Source of the DNA: Bacteroidota bacterium
GTDB lineage: Bacteria; Bacteroidota; Ignavibacteria; Kryptoniales; JAKASW01
Assembly: GCA_021825585.1 (NCBI GenBank)
Contig: JAKAGT010000017.1
Span: 1 to 64,000 of the forward strand
Direction of reading: 5' to 3'
DNA: 64,000 nucleotides
This document shows positions 27,401 through 37,682 of this stretch, piece after piece. A program made the position numbers and the translations under genes. Below the pieces are notes generated by a model, which saw only the letters and a list, made by a program, of their open reading frames with translations, had not been told where the DNA came from and did no database searches. Positions within the stretch are counted from its first letter, which is position 1. The number at the start of each line of letters is the position of its first letter.

Positions 27401-28708
27401 CTACGGCGTATTCCTGTATATCATCCTGGGAAATGGAATAGTCTCCCTGACATGGTCCAACCCGCAGATCCAGGTGACCGTTCTCTCGATCCCCAACCCG
27501 AAACCGGAGTGCGGAACACTTCCGTACTTCCTCAAGTCGAGATACCATTCAAAGGGGTCTCTCGGGAGATTGTTTTCCTCGAGGCGTTTTACGAGCGCGT
27601 CATAATCGTCCTCGCGCTGGCTTCCGCCAATAATCTCACCGTATCCTTCCGGTGCGAGGACGTCGACGGAAAGCGTCAGATCCGGCCGTCCCGCGTCGCG
27701 CTTCATATAAAAAGCCTTGCATGCCGCGGGATAATGATGTACCATGACGGGCCGGTCGTATTGCTGTGAGATGATCGTCTCGTCCGTTCCGCCGAGATCG
27801 TTGCCGTACTGGAACTCAACTCCGTTCTTCTTCAGAATCTCGACGGCTTCGTCGTAATGGAGGCGCGGGAACGGGCGCTTCACCGGCTGCAGCTTCGTGA
27901 CATCACGCTCCAGCAGTTTCAACTCTTCGGCCGACTGCCTGAGGACCGTCTGCACGACGTGTTCGATGAATTCCTCGGCAAGATCCATGTCGTCGTTCAG
28001 GTCAGCCCATGCAACTTCCGGCTCAACCATCCAGAACTCCGTCAGATGCCTCCTTGTCTTCGACTTCTCGGCCCGGAAGGTCGGCCCGAAGCAGTAAACC
28101 TTCCCGAACGCCATCGCCGCCGCCTCCGCGTACAGCTGTCCGCTCTGCGTCAGATAGGCCTTTCCGAGATCGAAATACTCAGTCTCGAACAGAGTGCTCG
28201 TCCCTTCGACCGAAGCGGGGGTGAGAATCGGGGAATCGACAAGCGTGAACCCCTTGTTGTCGAAGAACTCCCTGACGGCCTTAATTATCCTATGCCGTAT
28301 GGTTAAGATCGCGTGCTGCCTTGACGACCTCAGCCATAAATGCCTGTGATCCATCAGGAATTCGGTGCCGTGCTCTTTCGGAGTTATAGGATAATCTTTT
28401 GCAATGTGGACGGTCTTCATGTCCTCGATCTGCAGTTCGTACCCGCCCGGAGCGCGGTCGTCTTTATGTACTTTTCCCGTCACCGCTACCGAGCTTTCCT
28501 GCGTCAGTAGATCGAACATCCCGAACACATCGGGGCTCACCTGATTCTTCACGGCGACGCATTGCGCGACTCCGGACCCGTCGCGGACAAGTAAGAAGTG
28601 TATTTTTCCGCTTGACCTCTTGTTGTAAACCCAGCCGCGGATTGTAACGGTCTTGTCGTTGAAATCTGAGAGTTGAGCGATCATGGTCACAGGAATGCTT
28701 TCTGACAT
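27401..28708 (-). CDS. asnS: Asparaginyl-tRNA synthetase
   Basis: A class IIb synthetase of 435 residues: OB-fold anticodon-binding domain ('[26 protein letters not shown]'-type pattern), motif 2 region '[22 protein letters not shown]' and motif 3 '[15 protein letters not shown]'. I use the Met of MSESIP (28708) because GGAGAGG precedes it by five bases; the frame is open 28 codons further. It is divergent from the epimerase gene at 28883. Confidence 0.94.
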   Translation of the reverse strand: MSESIPVTMIAQLSDFNDKTVTIRGWVYNKRSSGKIHFLLVRDGSGVAQCVAVKNQVSPDVFGMFDLLTQESSVAVTGKVHKDDRAPGGYELQIEDMKTVHIAKDYPITPKEHGTEFLMDHRHLWLRSSRQHAILTIRHRIIKAVREFFDNKGFTLVDSPILTPASVEGTSTLFETEYFDLGKAYLTQSGQLYAEAAAMAFGKVYCFGPTFRAEKSKTRRHLTEFWMVEPEVAWADLNDDMDLAEEFIEHVVQTVLRQSAEELKLLERDVTKLQPVKRPFPRLHYDEAVEILKKNGVEFQYGNDLGGTDETIISQQYDRPVMVHHYPAACKAFYMKRDAGRPDLTLSVDVLAPEGYGEIIGGSQREDDYDALVKRLEENNLPRDPFEWYLDLRKYGSVPHSGFGLGIERTVTWICGLDHVRETIPFPRMIYRNTP

Positions 28709-28882
28709 CTGCCTCTCCATCGTTGTTGTTTGAATTGCCGAATCAATATAACTTTCTTTGTTTACCTGTTCAAACTTCAGGCTCTGCGGCATGACGAGTC
28801 ATGTTCAACCGGTTTTCATGAGTCTAAATTTCGTGATGGATCTTTCGTTTTTAATCTCAGACCCAGAAAGGAACTACGCAGC

Positions 28883-29866
28883 ATGAAAGCTCTCGTTACC
28901 GGTTCGACCGGTTTCATCGGCAGTCAGCTCGTCGAGAAGCTGGTTGCGCGCGATTATACCGTGTCGTGCCTGATCAGAAAATCCACGAAGCTGGAATATA
29001 TAAACGATCTCCCTGTCCAACTTGTGAACGCCGACTACGGAAACACCGAATCGCTCCGGGCAGCCGTGGAAGGTGCGGACTATATATTTCACGTAGGTGG
29101 GGTGACGAAGGCGAAGGATAAGCGCGTCTATTTCCTCGGAAACCATCAGACCACGAAGAATCTTCTCGATGCCGTACGCATGTACAATCCCGGACTGAAG
29201 CGGTTCGTTTTTGCAAGCAGCCTTACTGCAGTAGGACCTGGGACGGGTACGGAGTCTGTCGATGAGAACACGCCGTACCATCCAATAACGACATACGGCA
29301 GGAGCAAGATGGAAGCCGAGAAGGAGTGCCTGGCCGTCATGCAGTCGCTGCCGATAACCATCGTCAGACCCCCTGCCGTGTACGGCCCGCGGGATAAGGA
29401 TGTCTTCGAGTTTTTTAACTCGGTGAACAAGCATTTTCTACCGCTGTCGGGATTCGGGAGAAAGATACTCAGTTTTGTCCACTCGTATGATTTGGTCGAC
29501 GGAATCATAGCGGCCGCCGAGCACCCGAAGGCTGCCAGCCAAATCTACTTCATATCGAACGAAGAAGTCTACGATTGGGAAATGTTGGGAAATATCGCGG
29601 GGAAATTCCTGAAGAAATGGGTAGTCAAAGCGAGGATTCCACATTTCCTCCTTTATACGGTTGCTGGAATCAGCGAATTCATAGCCGGGATGCAGGATAA
29701 ACCGGCGCTCATGAACATCGAGAAAGCGCGCGACGGAGTGCAGTCGAACTGGCTTTGCAGCCCGAAAAAGGCATTGGAAGAGCTTGGCTTCAAGACGAAG
29801 CTTTCGCTTGAAGAGGGGGTGGCAATCTCCTTAGAGTGGTATAGGAAAAACGGATGGATGAAGTAA
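28883..29866 (+). CDS. NAD(P)-dependent epimerase/dehydratase
   Basis: A 327-residue extended SDR. Rossmann motif 'VTGSTGFIGSQLVEKL' at the N-terminus, 'YGRSKMEAEK' (active-site Y-x3-K), 'RPPAVYGPRDKD' and 'FVHSYDLVDGIIAA' (3-beta-HSD/dihydroflavonol-reductase-like pattern). Substrate unknown; sugar-nucleotide or sterol-like small molecules are both handled by this family. The start at 28883 is where the Rossmann strand begins; the frame opens 51 codons upstream without conservation. One of the few plus-strand genes. Confidence 0.9.
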   Translation: MKALVTGSTGFIGSQLVEKLVARDYTVSCLIRKSTKLEYINDLPVQLVNADYGNTESLRAAVEGADYIFHVGGVTKAKDKRVYFLGNHQTTKNLLDAVRMYNPGLKRFVFASSLTAVGPGTGTESVDENTPYHPITTYGRSKMEAEKECLAVMQSLPITIVRPPAVYGPRDKDVFEFFNSVNKHFLPLSGFGRKILSFVHSYDLVDGIIAAAEHPKAASQIYFISNEEVYDWEMLGNIAGKFLKKWVVKARIPHFLLYTVAGISEFIAGMQDKPALMNIEKARDGVQSNWLCSPKKALEELGFKTKLSLEEGVAISLEWYRKNGWMK

Positions 29867-29891
29867 GTCAGAAGTCAAAAGTAAAAAGTCA

Positions 29892-29950
29892 AAAAAAGAC
29901 CGAGACCATTTGCAGATTCCCGCCGTTGAATCTTGACTCCTGGTCTTTTG
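29892..29950. terminator. Possible bidirectional terminator between convergent genes
   Basis: AAAAGACC (near 29894) and GGTCTTTT (near 29942) can pair around a ~40-base loop, with A- and T-runs at the outer edges. It lies between the converging epimerase and pccB genes. Preceded by AAGTC tandem words. The large loop weakens the case. Confidence 0.4.
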
Positions 29951-29953
29951 AAT

Positions 29954-31498
29954 TTACAACGGAATGTTCCCGTGTTTTTTCTTGGGATTTGTATCGACCT
30001 TAGTCTCGAGCATTTCGAACGCTCGGATGAGCTTTGAGCGTGTGGCGGACGGCTCGATGACCTCATCGATGTACCCGCGCTCAGCGGCGATGTACGGGTT
30101 GGCGAATTTCGCGACGTAGTCCGCAATGAGCCTGGTCTCCACCTCCTCGCGATTATCGGCATTCTCAATGTCTTTCCTGAATATGATTTCGACGGCACCC
30201 TTGGGCCCCATCACAGCTATCTCGGCTGACGGCCAGGCAAAGTTTATGTCTCCCCTAATGTGCTTCGAGTTCATCACGTCATAAGCCCCGCCGTAAGCTT
30301 TGCGTGTTATGACCGTGATCTTCGGCACAGTCGCTTCGCTGAAGGCGAACAGAAGCTTGGCGCCGTTCTTAATTATGCCCCGCCATTCCTGATCCGTTCC
30401 GGGCAGAAAGCCCGGGACATCCTCGAAGACGAGGAGCGGTATGTTGAAGGCGTCACAGAACCTGACGAAGCGGGCCGCCTTGACGGAGGCATCGATATCG
30501 AGTACGCCTGCAAGAACGGCAGGTTGATTGGCAATTATCCCTACCGATCTTCCTCCGAGACGCGCAAAACCAACGAGTATATTCTGCGCAAATAGCTCGT
30601 GCACTTCGAAAAAGACCCCGTCGTCGACCACCAGCCCGATAACATCCTTCATGTCATACGGCTTATTGGGATTATCCGGGATGATTTCATCGAGCTGTGC
30701 CTCTGCTCTGTCCGGACTGTCTTTAGTCGGAAGACGCGGAGGATCCTCGCGATAGTTTTGAGGAATGTAGGAAAGAAGCCGACGTATTCCCATCAGGCAA
30801 TCGGCCTCATTCTCGCTTGCAAAATGTGCGACCCCGCTCTTTGTGGCATGTGTGAGGGCGCCTCCCAGTTCCTCAAACGAAACATCCTCATGGGTAACTG
30901 TCTTCACGACATTCGGACCCGTTACGAACATGTAGCTCGTGTTCTTCACCATGAAAATAAAATCGGTTATGGCTGGAGAATAAACGGCGCCTCCTGCCGA
31001 GGGTCCCATCACTGCGGATATTTGCGGGACGACGCCGCTCGCGAGAGTGTTCCTCAGGAAGATATCGGCATAGCCGCCGAGCGACACGACTCCTTCCTGT
31101 ATTCGTGCACCGCCCGAGTCATTCAAACCGATCACCGGTGCGCCCATCTTCATCGCCATGTCCATGATCTTGCAGATCTTCTCGGCATGTGTCTCGGATA
31201 AGGATCCACCGAAAACGGTAAAGTCCTGACTGTAGACGAAAATCAGCCTGCCGTCTATCTTGCCGTACCCTGTCACGACTCCGTCGCCGGGATAATGCTG
31301 CTCCTCCAGGCCGAAATCGTGAGAGCGGTGCTTCACGAACATGTCAAGTTCGACGAACGAGCCTTCATCGAGGAGGATGTCGAGGCGCTCGCGGGCGGTC
31401 AGTTTCCCCTTCTTGTGTTGTTGGTCGATCCGGTCTTTGCCGCCGCCTTCTTTGGCCTCTTCTTGTAGCCGTCTGAGTTCTTCAGTCTTTTCTTTCAT
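29954..31498 (-). CDS. pccB: Acyl-CoA (propionyl-CoA) carboxylase beta subunit
   Basis: A 514-residue biotin-dependent carboxyltransferase that moves CO2 from carboxybiotin to propionyl- or acetyl-CoA. Family blocks '[16 protein letters not shown]', '[16 protein letters not shown]', '[14 protein letters not shown]', '[12 protein letters not shown]', '[12 protein letters not shown]' and '[10 protein letters not shown]' are present across the length. The biotin carboxylase and biotin carrier subunits are not in the window. It starts three bases after the stop of the barrel-protein gene. Confidence 0.94.
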   Translation of the reverse strand: MKEKTEELRRLQEEAKEGGGKDRIDQQHKKGKLTARERLDILLDEGSFVELDMFVKHRSHDFGLEEQHYPGDGVVTGYGKIDGRLIFVYSQDFTVFGGSLSETHAEKICKIMDMAMKMGAPVIGLNDSGGARIQEGVVSLGGYADIFLRNTLASGVVPQISAVMGPSAGGAVYSPAITDFIFMVKNTSYMFVTGPNVVKTVTHEDVSFEELGGALTHATKSGVAHFASENEADCLMGIRRLLSYIPQNYREDPPRLPTKDSPDRAEAQLDEIIPDNPNKPYDMKDVIGLVVDDGVFFEVHELFAQNILVGFARLGGRSVGIIANQPAVLAGVLDIDASVKAARFVRFCDAFNIPLLVFEDVPGFLPGTDQEWRGIIKNGAKLLFAFSEATVPKITVITRKAYGGAYDVMNSKHIRGDINFAWPSAEIAVMGPKGAVEIIFRKDIENADNREEVETRLIADYVAKFANPYIAAERGYIDEVIEPSATRSKLIRAFEMLETKVDTNPKKKHGNIPL

Positions 31499-31501
31499 TT
31501 C

Positions 31502-33154
31502 TCATCTGAAAGGAATTGTTGTGGCAAAATTATAGTAGATCGTGAAGATGAAAGAGAATGCCCCCTTATCGACACCGGGGACATAATCGTAGTTATGGTT
31601 CCGGGCATACATAACCGCCGCCTTCCCGTAGAAGCTCCCAGCCGGCTGGTACATCGCACTCGCCTCCAGCAGGTTGGTCACCTGAACGGTGCCATAAGGA
31701 AACGGTTCGTGGTAACCCGTCTGGACAGTGATATTAGGATCTGTCAGCCAGGGCATGGTGTAAGGGCCGTACATATTCTGACTGCCGTGTTCCAGGTGCA
31801 TTATCTCGAGACCGATCTGCCAATCATAATCGACCCATTGAGAGAGGCTGAGGTCGAGGTTCCAGTAGTCATCGCCGTACGGGTTTGCAATCGGGTAATT
31901 CCTGAGCATGAGCTTTTCAAAGCTCGCCCAGTCGTACTCATTGTATGTCCGGTTGGTCACCATTCTGTACTGGATGGCTGCATCGGTGCCGGCTATCCCG
32001 AGCCCGCCCAGGATGTCGGATGCCCTGGCGCCGAGGTCGAACGCATATAGATTCGGCTTGAGATCGCCCTTTGTCTTGTGGTCTACCTGCCAGTCGTCCA
32101 CCATTAGCTCACCGTAGAAATTGAATCCTTTCGGATAGAAGACGCTCATATCTACTCCCAGAAAGGCATTCATGTCCTTGTGGCTGTTGTTTTCCGTCTC
32201 ATATGTCACCCTGACCGGATTGATGTCTTCGAGATCGATCGGCGCGTTCGGGCCGCCAAATGTCGCCGCCTGGTATGCACCGAGGAAGACTTTGTTCGCA
32301 ATGTTGAACTCAACCCGGGATCCGGTCAGATATCTGTTTGCCAGCGGATCGGGAACACCGACAGTCTGGAAAGGCATGTAGCTGTTCGTGTCCGGCGTAA
32401 ACTCAGGCATAGGATTGAGCTGCGCCACAAACCAGTTATACTTCACGAGATGGGTCTTCACAAAAAGCGACATCATGTCGAGGGCGCCGGGGGTCGTTGA
32501 TACAAGTAGTGTACCATCATTGCCATACCCCCACGACAAATAGTCACGACCGAAAGTAAAATCCAGGTACTTGTTCGAGTATTGGACGTACGCCTGCTGA
32601 TGCAGCGCATCGAGACCGAATTTTGTTGAGCCGGTATAAAGCGTATCGTCCTTCAGCGTCTGGTCCACCGTAGCATCGGTGTAGAAAGCAAGATGGTTGC
32701 CGATGCTGAAACCGAACTCGGTCCGAAGTGTTGGTCGGAATTCAAACTTGTCCGCATATTTGAATGTCTGATAGTCTCCTTTGACAAAATTGAAGAACGC
32801 TTCCTCCGCAAATCTCGCACCGACGAAGGAACTATCCGGCTTTGCCTTTTCGGCATTATGGAGTCTCATTTCATACGAAAATTCTTTATCCAATTTTTCG
32901 ATCAGCCATCTATCGGATTGCGGGAGCTTTGCGATGTCGGTCCTCGCCCGAAGATGCTCGAGCGCCTGGGCTACTTCCATCCTGCGATAAGGCTTGAACC
33001 CCGGACTCAGGTCGAGAAGGTAGCCGCGAGTCTGAAGCTGCTGGATTACTTCGTACGTCCAATTATCTATCGGGATGGAAAAATTTTGCTGGGCAAAAGA
33101 GGCCTCCGAGGCCAGAAGAAGGATTAAAAGAGCAACTGCGACCATGTGTTTCAT
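31502..33154 (-). CDS. Outer-membrane beta-barrel protein, Wzi/capsule-assembly-like
   Basis: A 550-residue exported protein: signal peptide ending 'SEASFAQ', an N-terminal 'PIDNWTYEVIQQLQTRGYL' and 'YRRMEVAQALEHLR' region like S-layer-homology or Wzi starts, then ~450 residues of alternating amphipathic strands rich in aromatic residues ('LDFTFGRDYLSWGYG'), ending in a Phe/Arg C-terminus. Wzi-type barrels anchor or export surface polysaccharide; this assignment is by pattern. Co-transcribed with pccB by spacing, though no functional link is evident. Confidence 0.75.
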   Translation of the reverse strand: MKHMVAVALLILLLASEASFAQQNFSIPIDNWTYEVIQQLQTRGYLLDLSPGFKPYRRMEVAQALEHLRARTDIAKLPQSDRWLIEKLDKEFSYEMRLHNAEKAKPDSSFVGARFAEEAFFNFVKGDYQTFKYADKFEFRPTLRTEFGFSIGNHLAFYTDATVDQTLKDDTLYTGSTKFGLDALHQQAYVQYSNKYLDFTFGRDYLSWGYGNDGTLLVSTTPGALDMMSLFVKTHLVKYNWFVAQLNPMPEFTPDTNSYMPFQTVGVPDPLANRYLTGSRVEFNIANKVFLGAYQAATFGGPNAPIDLEDINPVRVTYETENNSHKDMNAFLGVDMSVFYPKGFNFYGELMVDDWQVDHKTKGDLKPNLYAFDLGARASDILGGLGIAGTDAAIQYRMVTNRTYNEYDWASFEKLMLRNYPIANPYGDDYWNLDLSLSQWVDYDWQIGLEIMHLEHGSQNMYGPYTMPWLTDPNITVQTGYHEPFPYGTVQVTNLLEASAMYQPAGSFYGKAAVMYARNHNYDYVPGVDKGAFSFIFTIYYNFATTIPFR

Positions 33155-33275
33155 TCAAGACTCCTGTAAAGTATGCCAACACATCAATGATTTATCAAGA
33201 TATAACTCCCTCGAATTTTATCATAACCATTTGATTCACATCTCCATTAAAAAAGCACATCGAAATGAGAACGGG

Positions 33276-34745
33276 TCAGCTCACAGTTACAATATTCAAC
33301 AGCGTATCATCAGCAACCAGCCCTTCGATGCACGTGCTCGGATCGGTGACTATTCTCCAGTCACTCACAATGTCCATCCAGTCTTGAAGAGACAGTCTTC
33401 CCCGTAGGACATCAACAAAAATCCTCAACGCTCCCGCAATCACCTCAACCGCCGGGTAACCCGTCTTGTATAGTTTCGCAAACTGACGACCGAATTCATC
33501 AGCGGGTAACCGGCTCGGCATTACGAGATGCAGGAGATCAAAGAGATCATAGCGGTGGCAGATCACGTTCTTCCCTAGTTCTTCATGAAGCGTCGTCCCT
33601 GGAAGAGGTGTCAGCACAGTGAAGTACGGGAGCACTAAGGACAGTTTCTTGATATATCCCCTGAGTTGCCGAAATTCATTCACCCCATATTCAGGATCCA
33701 CGATAAAAGAGACTACAGGCTCAATCCCGTGAACCTTCAACATCCCAAGAGCCTTCTCGTTGTTCTCGACTGAATTATGCTTTTCCGCGGAATCAAGTTC
33801 CTCTTGTGTGGTCTTCTCAAATCCCAGAAAAGCGGATCGCAAACCGACATCCGCCCATTTATCCAATAGTTCAGGGTTAGATGAGATGGTGTCGGTCCTC
33901 GCCTGAATAAGATATCGCTTCTCTATTCCCTCTCTCTTGATTAGGTCCGCGATCTTCTGCGCCCTCTTGGCACTCGTGAAAAAATTGTCATCCACAAAGA
34001 AAACATTCCCGGCGGCGGCGTTTCTCACTTCATCCACTACTCTCTCCGCAGATTTCATTCGCACTTTCCCCCCGTAGAATTTCCAGACGCCGCAGAAATT
34101 GCATTTGAACTGGCAGCCACGAACCGTCTCAAGCAATGTTACGGATCTTTCAGTAAAGAGCCGGTATCTTTTTCTGAAACGATCTGAAATCCTCAGATCG
34201 GGACGAGGCAACAAGTCGAGGTCGTGGATAAGTGGTCTTGTTCCCGTCATCAGCTGCTCATTCTTAATATTCAGCGCCAAACCGGCGACTTTTCTCGGGT
34301 CACCTCCTTCTTTCAGAACGCTGATGAGTTCTCTAACCGTATTCTCTCCCTCCCCTATGACAACCGCGTCAATAAATGGGAGTTTGAAGTCCGTGGAGCA
34401 CATCGAAGGGTGGTGACCGCCGACAAACACGAAGGTCCGCCTGTCCGCCTCCTTAATGATCTTTGCGGCACTTACTGTCTGGTTGTAATCCATCGTGAAT
34501 GAAGAGGTGATGCCGCACGCGTCCACGCCTTCAGATGCGATGATGTTTTCCAATTCAGATGGAGTTGAGAACCGCATGTCGATAAAACCGACGTCACATA
34601 TTTCATTGATTGCCCCGGCAACAGCCTCAAGACCGAGAGGTTCAAGATATCCGAACGGATTCGCCAGAGGCTTTTCTCTCTTCCCCGGTTGTATCAGAAG
34701 CACACGCATGCCCGGCTCCCGGATTAATCGGATGGTTCGTAGCAT
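33276..34745 (-). CDS. B12-binding radical SAM enzyme, HpnR-like
   Basis: A 489-residue protein. An N-terminal cobalamin-binding domain ('YLEPLGLEAVAGAI', 'FVFVGGHHPSM') leads to a radical SAM domain with C211-x3-C215-x2-C218 in 'TVRGCQFKCNFCGVWKFYGG' and 'VFFVDDNFF'. The layout and these words resemble hopanoid C-3 methylase HpnR and related class B methylases more than other subfamilies I know. No hopanoid genes are in the window, so the substrate is open. GGAGG lies four bases before ATG at 34745; a second candidate start is the Met at 34709. Confidence 0.82.
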   Translation of the reverse strand: MLRTIRLIREPGMRVLLIQPGKREKPLANPFGYLEPLGLEAVAGAINEICDVGFIDMRFSTPSELENIIASEGVDACGITSSFTMDYNQTVSAAKIIKEADRRTFVFVGGHHPSMCSTDFKLPFIDAVVIGEGENTVRELISVLKEGGDPRKVAGLALNIKNEQLMTGTRPLIHDLDLLPRPDLRISDRFRKRYRLFTERSVTLLETVRGCQFKCNFCGVWKFYGGKVRMKSAERVVDEVRNAAAGNVFFVDDNFFTSAKRAQKIADLIKREGIEKRYLIQARTDTISSNPELLDKWADVGLRSAFLGFEKTTQEELDSAEKHNSVENNEKALGMLKVHGIEPVVSFIVDPEYGVNEFRQLRGYIKKLSLVLPYFTVLTPLPGTTLHEELGKNVICHRYDLFDLLHLVMPSRLPADEFGRQFAKLYKTGYPAVEVIAGALRIFVDVLRGRLSLQDWMDIVSDWRIVTDPSTCIEGLVADDTLLNIVTVS

Positions 34746-34835
34746 CGCACCTCCAAACCTTCGGATGCGAACTCACGATCCGCGTCTTGACAGCAAGAAA
34801 ATAAGACCTATTTAGAAACGATACCGCAATGGTCT

Positions 34836-35417
34836 TTAGGGGTAGATATAAACCTCGGTGCGCCTGTTTTCTGCCCTGCCGGCGGGGGTGCTGTTGGGTG
34901 CAATCGGCTTACTGAAACCGTTCGCGACTATCTCGATATCGCTCCTGGGAATTCCCAGTCGCCTTGAAAGAGAATCGGCGACGCGCTCGGCTCGCATTCT
35001 CGAAAGCTGAACGTTGTACCACTTCGGTCCGATAGAGTCTGCGTTACCCTCAACGACTATTCGTAAGCCCTGGCCACTCTCGCGCCGGACCGCATTCTGT
35101 ATCCTGTCAAAGATGCAGTACACATTCTTGTTGATGCGGGCATGATTAAACGAAAAGAAAATTTTTGCGGGTCCTGCGTAGCCCTGACGCACGGCAGGTT
35201 CCGGAGCTTCTTCCTCTGCGGTCTGTTGGACTGGCGCCGGACTTGGTTGCTCGGGGACGGCTTTTGCAGATTCCGCAACCTCAGTTGCCGATCTGGCCGG
35301 GACCGGAGCCCTCCCTCCCTTCGACATGATTACCGTGAAAAATAAGAAAAGCAAGGCACTCAGAATTATCAGGGCAATCAGTACCTTGCCGCCAGGTTCG
35401 ATCTTGACTCGAGCCAT
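34836..35417 (-). CDS. Membrane-anchored OmpA-family protein
   Basis: A 193-residue protein with one N-terminal transmembrane helix (residues ~12-31), a Pro/Ala/Glu-rich linker (~35-80) and a C-terminal OmpA-like peptidoglycan-binding domain ('VEGNADSIGPKWYNVQLSRM', 'RVADSLSRRLG', 'NRRTEVYIYP'). It probably links the inner membrane to the cell wall. It follows the coiled-coil gene by 8 bases. Confidence 0.88.
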   Translation of the reverse strand: MARVKIEPGGKVLIALIILSALLFLFFTVIMSKGGRAPVPARSATEVAESAKAVPEQPSPAPVQQTAEEEAPEPAVRQGYAGPAKIFFSFNHARINKNVYCIFDRIQNAVRRESGQGLRIVVEGNADSIGPKWYNVQLSRMRAERVADSLSRRLGIPRSDIEIVANGFSKPIAPNSTPAGRAENRRTEVYIYP

Positions 35418-35425
35418 TTCCTATG

Positions 35426-36073
35426 TCAGTTTTCTGAAGAACGTCTGCGCCTGGTGGTGCGGGGTTGTTCCGGTACCTCCTGTGACACAAAATATTGGAG
35501 AACCCCCGACAGCCTTTGTTCTTCTTTTTCTTTCTCCTGCTGCCAGGACTGGAATTTTTCGCGAGCTTCTTTCAACAAATTGTTGTTGTCTTCCATCTTC
35601 TCGCGGATCTCGTTGAAAATTCTCTCCATCTCTTCCTGAAGGCGCTTGTTCTCTTCGCTCTTCTTCTGCTCCATCTCACGCAGTCTGCGCTCCTCGATCT
35701 TCTCGAACTGTGTCAGAGCCTTGTCACGCTTGACCGCATCCTGGATAACTTCTTCGGGCGGAATCCTCAAAGCCTCAAGTGCTACCATCAGGGCGCTGCG
35801 CTTGATGTCAGGTGATGTGTCTTTAAGGTGTACGCTCTTCAGGAGTTCTTCAGCCCGGTAGACAGTGAATCCGCTGGCAGGTTCCTTAATTCCAAATGCC
35901 CGGAAGATCGCCTCAAAACTCGGCAGCTCTTCGCCTACGCGGGCAACAGGCTGCTCAAGTTCCGGTTCAGCTATCTCTAAACGACTCTGCCCCTCGACCG
36001 GCTTCGATTCAACGGCCTTCTTTTCCTCGTCTTCAACGGATACAAACACGTTATACCATTTTTTCTCTGCCAT
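35426..36073 (-). CDS. Coiled-coil hypothetical protein
   Basis: A 215-residue cytosolic protein with no signal or membrane segment. Residues ~50-120 form a helical region with 'LPSFEAIFRAFGI' and 'RSALMVALEALRIP'; residues ~120-190 are a strong heptad coiled coil rich in E, K and Q. The tail is basic ('RTTRRRRSSEN'). Co-transcribed with the OmpA-like gene, so a scaffold or polymerising role at the envelope is conceivable. Family not recognised. Confidence 0.75.
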   Translation of the reverse strand: MAEKKWYNVFVSVEDEEKKAVESKPVEGQSRLEIAEPELEQPVARVGEELPSFEAIFRAFGIKEPASGFTVYRAEELLKSVHLKDTSPDIKRSALMVALEALRIPPEEVIQDAVKRDKALTQFEKIEERRLREMEQKKSEENKRLQEEMERIFNEIREKMEDNNNLLKEAREKFQSWQQEKEKEEQRLSGVLQYFVSQEVPEQPRTTRRRRSSEN

Positions 36074-36263
36074 TATTACCTCCAGAAATTCGCAACTAAT
36101 TTAGAAAACGGCGCCAACTTTAGCAAGAATCGGCGGTTATATTTTGATAAACCGCTGTCCGGCGCCTGATCATCATATCGGATGAATCAGGCCAGTCTAT
36201 ACGAGCACAACTGATCTCCTGCCGCTGCAACCCCGTCACAAAAGGCCTCTTTCAGAAATCGGG

Positions 36264-37682
36264 TCACTGTTGCTGCAACTGAACATATTTCTGCCAGTCC
36301 GGATCACTGACCTCGCCCTGCTTCGTGGAGTGAATTAAAATGTAATCATTGAATCCGGTGAGGTCTACGAAGACGAATATCACTCCGCCTTCTATTGAGT
36401 TATATGTCCATATCTCGTACGGCTTGCTACCAGACGAATTTGGATGACGGTCTATTTGGTCGGGTTTTCCGTAATCAATGTAGACCCTCCCCCTGTCCGT
36501 TAACCAGCCTTTCTTAAAGGCAGTCTTATATTCCTCATTAGCATATTTGAAACGCTCATCAAATTTCTGCCAGGAATTGAATCCTCCGGGACCGGCTTTT
36601 CGGTCTTCTCTTGCCCAAAAATCGGCAAGGAAACGTCTCTTTCCATCCACACTGCCTAGTTTCTTGAACTCGTCGGTTTGCTGCGGGGTCTCGAGATAAT
36701 TTGCGGCGTAGAAAAGATCGTTGAGTTCCTTCAATCCCATTTGAAAGAATGGAGATGAAAGGACATCGACGCTTACATTCGACGCAATCTCAGGTTGCTT
36801 TACATAAGGATTGTAAACGAAAAAGTACTTGCTGGCGGACGCCGATCGCTTGGCTACCGAATCGGCAACGAAAATTTCGAGGGCATACCTTCCCGACGGC
36901 AAATTGGAGATGTTGTCCGACCCGACTTTAACAACGTCAGGGGACAGGCCTGTTTCCACAGCAGAGTGCTGCTTGACGATTCTTCCGTATGTATCTATCA
37001 CATGCCATGTCACATTATACTCCGTAGAATCACCCCGTGTTCCGAGTCCGTATATTTCGGCATAGTAAGATACGACGGGCATTCCAAGTCCGTATGTATC
37101 TTCAGGATTTGGAACGACGTGAAGCGTGTTCTTGTAATACGGATCCGCTTTCGAAGCGGCATTGGTTATGTCACTGCACAGCTCGACGCCCGAAACCGCA
37201 AGCTGGGAATCCGGAAAGGCATTAATCACCAGGTCCCGCTGCAATGTGTCTAGGGGTGTGCCGGTTTTCCCGTCAACCGCGATCGCCGTAAGATGGTACC
37301 TGCCAGAATCGGAAAGGAGACGTGTAACCGAAACGATCCGTGAAGCCAGCGCTATGGAGCTCGTGTCCGGCATGCGAACGGGAATCTCACTGGAGATCTG
37401 ATAAGCAGAATCCGTATTGATGTTCTTCATCTGAAATTCAAGCTTGACGGTAGAGACCAATTGGCTCGAATCGGACCCCTCTTTCCCGACCGCTTTATGG
37501 AACCAAAGGCGGGAGGGGGAAATTGAAGTGTATAGTTCCACGAGAGTAGACACTGAATCGTACCTGAATTGAGAGTAATCCAACGCCCGCAGCAAATCCT
37601 GCTGTGCAAAGCTCACGCCGGATGCAGCCAGTAAGATAACCACGCCAGCTATCCACATCCTGAAAGGTCTTATGTTCGTCAC
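36264..37682 (-). CDS. GWxTD domain-containing exported protein
   Basis: A 472-residue protein with a signal peptide (after an N-terminal 'RMWIAGVVILLAASGVSFAQ') and a C-terminal GWxTD domain ('GWLTDRGRVYIDYGKPDQ', then 'YEIWTYN', ~residues 390-470). GWxTD proteins occur in Bacteroidota and Acidobacteriota; function unknown. I place the start at GTG 37682: GGAGG lies six bases upstream and the GTGA overlaps the stop of the TonB-receptor gene. Confidence 0.86.
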   Translation of the reverse strand: MTNIRPFRMWIAGVVILLAASGVSFAQQDLLRALDYSQFRYDSVSTLVELYTSISPSRLWFHKAVGKEGSDSSQLVSTVKLEFQMKNINTDSAYQISSEIPVRMPDTSSIALASRIVSVTRLLSDSGRYHLTAIAVDGKTGTPLDTLQRDLVINAFPDSQLAVSGVELCSDITNAASKADPYYKNTLHVVPNPEDTYGLGMPVVSYYAEIYGLGTRGDSTEYNVTWHVIDTYGRIVKQHSAVETGLSPDVVKVGSDNISNLPSGRYALEIFVADSVAKRSASASKYFFVYNPYVKQPEIASNVSVDVLSSPFFQMGLKELNDLFYAANYLETPQQTDEFKKLGSVDGKRRFLADFWAREDRKAGPGGFNSWQKFDERFKYANEEYKTAFKKGWLTDRGRVYIDYGKPDQIDRHPNSSGSKPYEIWTYNSIEGGVIFVFVDLTGFNDYILIHSTKQGEVSDPDWQKYVQLQQQ

